24,403 nucleotides of DNA from a virus: positions 1 to 24,403 of IMG/VR virus record IMGVR_UViG_3300006086_000036; one strand, 5' to 3'. The notes under the pieces are model-generated. The model saw nothing but the letters and a program-made list of their open reading frames with translations. It was not told the origin of the DNA and did no database searches. Both the position numbers and the translations under genes were made by a program. This document shows, piece after piece, positions 20,076-24,403 of this stretch (its first letter is position 1; each line of letters opens with the position of its first letter).

Positions 20076-21704
20076 CTAGAATGGCGCTTTTTGCGCGTTG
20101 GCGTTGGCGTCGGAAAGCGTCTTGGCGGTCTGCGCGGCAATGGGCGCGGCTTGCAGCATGTTTTTCATCTGCTCCTGCTGCGCCATTTGCGCGTCGATCT
20201 TTTTCATCTCGTCATCGGAATACAGGCAATCCGCCGGCACGCCGTTGACTTCGGACAGGCGCTGCGTGATGCGGTCAAAGTTGAACCGCTTCAACACACG
20301 TGGATCGGCCTGCGCCACCGGCATAAGGCTTTCGATGGTTCGCAGGATCCCGACGCCTTCGCCGCTGCGGCGCATACGGGAGAGCGGGTTGTCATAGATG
20401 ATCTTGATCTGGCCTCCGCTGTTCGCCAGCTCCGGCGGCGGGGGTGGCAGGGCACCGGCAGAGGCCAGAATATCAATCTCGCGGGTGATGCAGCAACCAA
20501 GAAACTCGGCTTCCTGCCGCCCGACGGTCGGCGCCAGCAGCGCGCCTTTTTCCTGCGCGCGCTCCATCACTTCGGTGGCGGTCATTTGCGGCGTATCGAC
20601 GAGTATCTGGAACAGCGTGACGAGGAAGCTGTCATTGATGGCTTTGCGCTTCTGCTGGCTCTGCTCGATGGCGAAACGCGGATCGCCCTGGATCAGCAGC
20701 GGCTTGACCATCTCTGTGCCGTTTTCGGACAGATAGCCGGCATTCAGCGAGCCGGATTTCATGTTGAACGGCGAGAGGCTATCAACATCTGCGGTCATCA
20801 ATGGTGGATCATTGACGCGCTGCCCATAGCGCAGGTTCGTCTTTTCCATCTCGTTGACGGTGCGAATATCGGCCAACACATCTTGTGCAGGGCTGCGGCC
20901 ATAGACTTCGCCGGCTGCGGTGACATAGCGGCTCACCGCATAGGGGAAGGTGCGGAAGCCCCCTTCCTTTAGAAGCGTCTTGCCTTCGATGGCGACGTCG
21001 GCGGAATAGTATTTCATGCCGCGCCGGTTGAGCTTCCCGTGCTCCACCTCGTCGTTTGGGCGCACGCAATGAATGAACTCGAAGGTCTGTTCGGGGTCTT
21101 TGACTTTGGCTTGCAGGATCTTCTCCGGCAGAACATCGCCCCACTTGCGCCACGCGGCGCGGGCGGTCATCTCGTAGCGGCGATACACCGTATCGACAAT
21201 GCCGTTATCATCCTGGGCGATGAACAGCTCGGCCAGCGGGATCGACATATATTTGATGCCTTCGTGCAAAGCATCCTTGATGAACATCGCGCCGGTTCCG
21301 AACGCGCCGAGGTTCATATACAGCTCGTTGGTCTGACTGGCGAAATTGGCGGAGGGCGTGTAGCGCACCTGAAACAGCAAGTCGCGCACCTGCTCCAGAT
21401 AGACGGCGACGGCTTTGCTTTTCTTGACGCGCGGATCCAGCGCTTCGAGATTGTGCCACTTCTGGCTGCGCGGCGTGAGCATGCTCTCCAGCGCGGCGGA
21501 GAAACGGGTAAGCGCCAGCGGGGCGGTGCTGTCAAAAACGAATTGATCTTTGCGCTGCCCTGGCGCGGATTTGGAGAGGAAATTATCGGCGCGCGGCATG
21601 ACGCGCAGTCCGATCTCGTGCCACTGGCGCTCGAACGTTCCGCGATTGGATTTGATCTGCTCCTGCCGGCGGATGATCTGTTGGGCAGTATCTGGATCGC
21701 TCAC
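20076..21704 (-). CDS. Portal (head-to-tail connector) protein
   Basis: 542 residues. It belongs to the T7 gp8-type head-to-tail connecting protein family, judged by: FERQWHEIGLRVMPRADNFL (24-43), GQRKDQFVFDSTAPLALTRF (49-68), AALESMLTPRSQKWHNL (70-86), NELYMNLGAFGTGAMFIKDA (125-144) and a later YGRSPAQDVLADIRTVNEME. Length (500-550) is usual. Twelve copies form the DNA gate at one capsid vertex, bind the terminase during packaging and hold the tail adaptor. The last 40 residues are Gln/Ala-rich (MAQQEQMKNMLQAA) and probably unstructured or helical. The start is GTG, overlapping the upstream TGA as GTGA. A strong AGGAGG lies 7 bases before it. Confidence 0.9.
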   Translation of the reverse strand: MSDPDTAQQIIRRQEQIKSNRGTFERQWHEIGLRVMPRADNFLSKSAPGQRKDQFVFDSTAPLALTRFSAALESMLTPRSQKWHNLEALDPRVKKSKAVAVYLEQVRDLLFQVRYTPSANFASQTNELYMNLGAFGTGAMFIKDALHEGIKYMSIPLAELFIAQDDNGIVDTVYRRYEMTARAAWRKWGDVLPEKILQAKVKDPEQTFEFIHCVRPNDEVEHGKLNRRGMKYYSADVAIEGKTLLKEGGFRTFPYAVSRYVTAAGEVYGRSPAQDVLADIRTVNEMEKTNLRYGQRVNDPPLMTADVDSLSPFNMKSGSLNAGYLSENGTEMVKPLLIQGDPRFAIEQSQQKRKAINDSFLVTLFQILVDTPQMTATEVMERAQEKGALLAPTVGRQEAEFLGCCITREIDILASAGALPPPPPELANSGGQIKIIYDNPLSRMRRSGEGVGILRTIESLMPVAQADPRVLKRFNFDRITQRLSEVNGVPADCLYSDDEMKKIDAQMAQQEQMKNMLQAAPIAAQTAKTLSDANANAQKAPF

Positions 21705-21937
21705 GCCATATCCTCCTCGGCAGCGGTGAAAAACGGGAAGGGGCGGGCGTAGCCGCGCACTCGCGTAAAGGTCTGTGCGGCGAAGCGTTCGGCGTCAGCG
21801 AAGCTGCGGAACAGCAAAGCCGTCTCGCGCTGGCGTGTCCACACCAATCGGTCGTTACGCATGCGGATGAATAGCGGGCGCTGCACTGGCGACGTGTTGA
21901 TGGCGAGTATGTGCGGGCCGCTATTGTCTTGCATCAT
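21701..21937 (-). CDS. Small hypothetical protein ahead of portal
   Basis: 78 residues, not recognised. It has a high share of Arg and Phe, with segments RPLFIRMRNDRLVWTRQRET (20-39) and ALLFRSFADAERFAAQTFTR (40-59), then an acidic end TAAEEDMA. The layout suggests a small strand-strand-helix domain. The start ATGATG overlaps the stop of the 63-aa gene (ATGA), and its stop overlaps the portal start (GTGA), so it is translationally coupled on both sides. The ribosome site is weak (CAGG). Confidence 0.6.
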   Translation of the reverse strand: MMQDNSGPHILAINTSPVQRPLFIRMRNDRLVWTRQRETALLFRSFADAERFAAQTFTRVRGYARPFPFFTAAEEDMA

Positions 21938-22125
21938 TTACCTGCCGTGGCGGGTTTGGCGACGCTGCCGAGATCCGGCAGGCCTTGGTCGCCGGTCAGC
22001 ATGGTGGTGCCTATGCCGCGCCGCATCGCCAGAGTATCGCTGGCGTTACGCGCCGAAATGGCGTTGTCGAGCTGCGGGACGGGCGGCGGGGCTTGCGGTT
22101 TCGGGGGATTGAACAATGAGGACAT
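21934..22125 (-). CDS. Small conserved head-region protein with RRG-x(6)-LTG motif
   Basis: 63 residues. A proline-rich start (MSSLFNPPKPQAPPPVPQ) is followed by NAISARNASDTLAMRRGIGT and TMLTGDQGLPDLGS. Small proteins with a Pro-rich head and an RRG-x-x-x-x-(I/M)LTG-x-x-G-L motif are common between terminase and portal genes in podoviruses and siphoviruses; their function is not known to me. No membrane segment. The ATG has no clear ribosome site (GATCCCTC in front), so the start is the least certain part. Its end overlaps the next gene as ATGA. Confidence 0.65.
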   Translation of the reverse strand: MSSLFNPPKPQAPPPVPQLDNAISARNASDTLAMRRGIGTTMLTGDQGLPDLGSVAKPATAGK

Positions 22126-22151
22126 GAGGGATCACCAATCTGCGCTCGACA

Positions 22152-22379
22152 CTATTCGACAGGAGTAAAATCGACGTAATAATGCTTGCCGATGATAAGC
22201 TGCGCGGCTGCGTCGGGATTATCGACGGTGAACTCGGCCTGCCCGTTAGGCGTGGCCTTTTGAAAACTTTTATCTTCGGGCCGCAAATTCGGATCATACT
22301 CGCAGCGGAAAATTGCCTTTGCGCCACCCCACGTATTCGCATACACACCTTCGAGCTTCATTTTGCACCGAATACCCAT
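22152..22379 (-). CDS. Conserved small phage protein of unknown function, downstream of terminase
   Basis: 75 residues. The pattern KMKLEGVYANTWGGAKAIF, then YDPNLRPEDKSFQKATPNGQ, AEFTVDNPDAA and the end IIGKHYYVDFTPVE, recurs in small phage proteins coded near terminase or head genes: C-K-(M/F)-x-(C/L) start, ENKSF-x-KATP-x-G, and a final GK-x-YY-x-DF(T/S)P. It is a predicted all-beta domain. I know of no proven function. AGGAG lies 6 bases before the ATG and overlaps the terminase stop codon. A 26-base gap separates it from the next gene. Confidence 0.7.
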   Translation of the reverse strand: MGIRCKMKLEGVYANTWGGAKAIFRCEYDPNLRPEDKSFQKATPNGQAEFTVDNPDAAAQLIIGKHYYVDFTPVE

Positions 22380-22388
22380 TTTGATCTC

Positions 22389-23912
22389 CTACCAATCTAC
22401 TTCGCCGGTTCCTATAGCTGTTTCGCTCACTGTGTTGTCCATCCGAACGCCAAAGGCGCTGCGGCGATCAGACACGCGGGCAAATCGCAAACTCATCATG
22501 GCATATCTGCTCGCGTCCAGCAAGTCGTCGTCCGTCTTGACCAGCTTGGATCCGCCGTCGTTTTTCTCCTCGCGGTGATACAGGCGCTTCTCCTCCAGCC
22601 AAGCCGTGCAGGTGGAGAACACCTTCCACCGGCCAGACTGCATGCGGGTGAGGATTGCCATGATACCGGCTTCAACGGAATTGCCGCCGTCGGGGAAAGT
22701 GGAGCGCTCGGCCAGCAGCTTCAATCCCGTCTTGCGGTATTGCGTCGCCAGTTCTTCGCCGGATCCCTTGTCGGATTGCAGACCGTCATGCGGCCATGCA
22801 AACCGCAGATCAGATCCCCACGTCCGCAAAGTGATGGCATGCTCTGGCGGCGTCTTTTGTTTGGCGCGGTGCTCGCGCACGACATAGATCACATCATGGT
22901 CGGGATCATAGGCCAGCTCGACGGCGGCAGTGGGATGATCCCATCCGAAGTCAAGGCCCGCAATGCGCTTCCACCACTGCGGAATGGGTATAGGGGAGAC
23001 GACAATGCTGGTGTCAGTGACGGGATAAACAGCGCCGGCTCCGAGTGTCGGCGTGCCGTTGGCGCGGGCTTCGCGCTCGTGTTCGGGATAGTCTTTGATG
23101 ATGCGTTCGCGGTCGGCTTCGCTGATATGCTGCACATCGTTGATGGTCATAACGACGACTTTGCGGGACGGCGACGGATCGTTAAGGAAGCGCTTGACGA
23201 CTTGGCTGATACCTTTGAGCGGCGTGAAGGTGACGGTGACAAGCCCCTGCGTCGCGGTGGTGCGCGTGCGCCCTTCGGAATAAACATCGAAAGGCGGTTC
23301 TTCGTCGAAGTGGACATAGTGAACCGTGTTCGCCTGCCACTTGCCGCGCCCCTGGTCATAGGACTTGAACAGCAGCGTCGAAGCTCCGCCATCCTTGTGC
23401 CGCACAGTCACACTGTCGATGGCGTTCGGCGTGCCCATCTTTCTGGAACGATCCAATATGGCGTCTGCCGGAATAAAGCCGGTGCCCCATGCGCTTTCAT
23501 CGGCAGGCGGCCCGATGAGAAGCCGCTGCAAACCATCACGCGTCAACTCGGAACTTTCCGATCCGACGATCATGGTTATAGGACCGGAGAAGCGATGCCC
23601 TTTCCACCAGTCAGGGTAGCGTCCGGTCAGGTGGATCGCGTCCTCCGCAGCGCCGGCCAGCGTCTTGCCAAGCTGGTTGCCGGCCATGAACAGCCGCTCC
23701 TTTACTTTGGCGTCACCAGTCAGATTATGGAACTCAATCTGTTTCGGATACGGGCGGTAGAGCGCCAGCCGGTCGCGGCTCTCCCTGTTCGATAACTCGG
23801 CCTTCAATCGTCTTAACAGATCTTCCGCCTGTTCCGGCGTCACGCCCTCCGGCAGAATGTCCACTGGTGAGCCGCTGCTCAAGGGCGCTGATGAGGTTTG
23901 CGAGCTTGTCAT
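22389..23912 (-). CDS. terL: Terminase large subunit (packaging ATPase-nuclease)
   Basis: 507 residues from ATG 23912. The ATPase domain has LFMAGNQLGKTLAG with Walker A residues 78-84 (Lys83), Walker B VHYVHFDEE ending in Asp203-Glu204-Glu205, and TFTPLKG (229-235) as coupling motif. The nuclease domain has GLDFGWDHP with Asp321, and TDDDLLDASRY with acidic residues 461-466. It belongs to the Terminase_6/17-like group and pumps DNA through the portal, then cuts it. The N-terminal helix TPEQAEDLLRRLKAELSNRE is typical for this group, which supports a start this far upstream. GGAGG lies 9 bases before the ATG. The first 179 bases overlap the TerS gene in another frame. A longer frame to 23984 adds only Arg/Cys-rich sequence and is rejected. 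Confidence 0.92.
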   Translation of the reverse strand: MTSSQTSSAPLSSGSPVDILPEGVTPEQAEDLLRRLKAELSNRESRDRLALYRPYPKQIEFHNLTGDAKVKERLFMAGNQLGKTLAGAAEDAIHLTGRYPDWWKGHRFSGPITMIVGSESSELTRDGLQRLLIGPPADESAWGTGFIPADAILDRSRKMGTPNAIDSVTVRHKDGGASTLLFKSYDQGRGKWQANTVHYVHFDEEPPFDVYSEGRTRTTATQGLVTVTFTPLKGISQVVKRFLNDPSPSRKVVVMTINDVQHISEADRERIIKDYPEHEREARANGTPTLGAGAVYPVTDTSIVVSPIPIPQWWKRIAGLDFGWDHPTAAVELAYDPDHDVIYVVREHRAKQKTPPEHAITLRTWGSDLRFAWPHDGLQSDKGSGEELATQYRKTGLKLLAERSTFPDGGNSVEAGIMAILTRMQSGRWKVFSTCTAWLEEKRLYHREEKNDGGSKLVKTDDDLLDASRYAMMSLRFARVSDRRSAFGVRMDNTVSETAIGTGEVDW

Positions 23913-24372
23913 CTTCCATATCCTCCAGCGTCGTATCGCGCACTTCAATCTTCTGCGGCATGAGCTTGGCGCACATCGCCGCAAAACCCATCGGATCCTG
24001 AAACGCGGCGCGGCGCAAGATCCCGTCTCCCTGCTCCAGCCATATGTCGTGAAGGTCGGTGAAGAACTTCATGGACAGCTTATGCCTCGAACCTTTTGGT
24101 CGTCCTTTCGGATTTGGGGCCACCCCCTTCTGCCACGGAACGATGTGCGCTTCGGGGAGGAGCTGGAGGAGCTTTGGCATGATCGGCGGCTCCTCGTCAA
24201 GCATTTCGGCTGCGGCGCATTCGTCAACATACTTTTTTAGCTGAAATGCTTGAACTCCGGTTAGGTGTGACGCTTGGGGATCTTCGCCGGATAGCAGGCG
24301 CGGCGCGGCGGCTAAAAGGAGCTTACGCGAGACGGGGGTGCGTAAGGGGTCATCTATGGCGCGCTCAGGCAA
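23734..24372 (-). CDS. Probable terminase small subunit, DUF5681-like; start may lie beyond window edge
   Basis: 212 residues from TTG 24372. The core is VPWQKGVAPNPKGRPKGSRH (78-97), the NPKGRPKG motif of DUF5681-type packaging proteins, followed by FFTDLHDIWLEQGDGILRRA (103-122) and DPMGFAAMCAKLMPQKIEVR (126-145), a helical end typical of these small terminase-like proteins. It should recognise viral DNA and bring it to TerL. The N-terminal 75 residues are helical and unusual for the shorter family members (about 120-160 aa). The last 60 residues are Gly/Arg/Glu-rich and overlap TerL. The frame stays open through to 24403 and TTG is a weak start, so the true start may be outside the window. 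The 3' 179 bases also code the TerL N-terminus. Confidence 0.72.
   Translation of the reverse strand: MPERAIDDPLRTPVSRKLLLAAAPRLLSGEDPQASHLTGVQAFQLKKYVDECAAAEMLDEEPPIMPKLLQLLPEAHIVPWQKGVAPNPKGRPKGSRHKLSMKFFTDLHDIWLEQGDGILRRAAFQDPMGFAAMCAKLMPQKIEVRDTTLEDMEDDKLANLISALEQRLTSGHSAGGRDAGTGGRSVKTIEGRVIEQGEPRPAGALPPVSETD
23922..23926 (-). promoter_or_regulatory. Ribosome binding site deciding the TerL start
   Basis: GGAGG on the minus strand, 9 bases before the ATG at 23912 and inside the TerS coding region. It is the reason to prefer this start over one beyond the TerS end. Confidence 0.65.
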
Positions 24373-24403
24373 AACATCTTGGCCCCCCTGCCGGCCTGGC
24401 GGG

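Noticed and set aside
22182-23795. 537-codon open frame on the plus strand
   Set aside because: It lies entirely antisense to the terminase large subunit and the gene next to it, shows no domain pattern, and is explained by the codon bias of the real genes.
23913-23984. 24-codon N-terminal extension of TerL
   Set aside because: Arg/Cys/Trp-rich, no family match, and the ATG at 23912 has GGAGG in front.
1-24403. tRNA genes, CRISPR array, insertion sequences, integrase and attachment sites
   Set aside because: Looked for and not seen: almost all bases are coding, no regularly spaced repeats, no terminal inverted repeats with a transposase, no cloverleaf-like segment in the short gaps.

Overview
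This 24.4 kb window is part of a tailed-phage (or prophage) genome of podovirus type, with roughly 60 % GC by eye. Gene content is T7/autographivirus-like for the virion: head-to-tail connector portal, scaffold, capsid, tail tubular proteins A and B, three internal virion proteins and a T7-type tail fibre. The terminase genes, however, sit next to the portal, and no RNA polymerase is seen. The protein families (holin of the Pam3 gp28 type, GH108 endolysin, DUF5681-like TerS, HNA-motif outer spanin) and the near-absence of GANTC sites (the CcrM methylation site) suggest an alphaproteobacterial host. That host assignment is inference.

Layout. Positions 1-1795, plus strand: the end of a replication module, with a primase/RepA-type helicase probably cut by the left window edge and a small gene behind it. 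Positions 1749-24403, minus strand: one long late operon, read from right to left. It holds packaging (TerS 24372-23734, TerL 23912-22389); three small conserved genes; portal (21704-20076); two small genes; scaffold (19544-18609); capsid (18539-17628); a structural protein (17576-17073); a strong hairpin terminator (17067-17040); two small genes; tail tube A and B (16438-13519); an acetyltransferase-like protein in the T7 gp13 position; three internal virion/ejection proteins (13102-5837, the middle one carrying a lytic transglycosylase); the tail fibre with a C-terminal SGNH esterase (5827-3374); and the lysis cassette (endolysin, holin, overlapping inner and outer spanins, XhlA-like membrane protein; 3364-1749). 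The two blocks converge tail to tail with a 47-base coding overlap.

The genes form a complete assembly-to-lysis pathway. TerS/TerL package DNA through the portal into a scaffolded shell. The tail tube and fibre bind the cell and may deacylate its surface polysaccharide. The internal proteins open a path through the peptidoglycan. The lysis cassette then breaks the inner membrane, wall and outer membrane. Genes are packed with overlaps of 1-47 bases in most junctions, and 128 and 179 bases in the spanin and terminase pairs. No tRNA, CRISPR array, IS element, integrase or attachment site was seen. The most unusual genome-scale signal is that only one GANTC site was found in 24.4 kb, while GGATCC is clearly over-represented.
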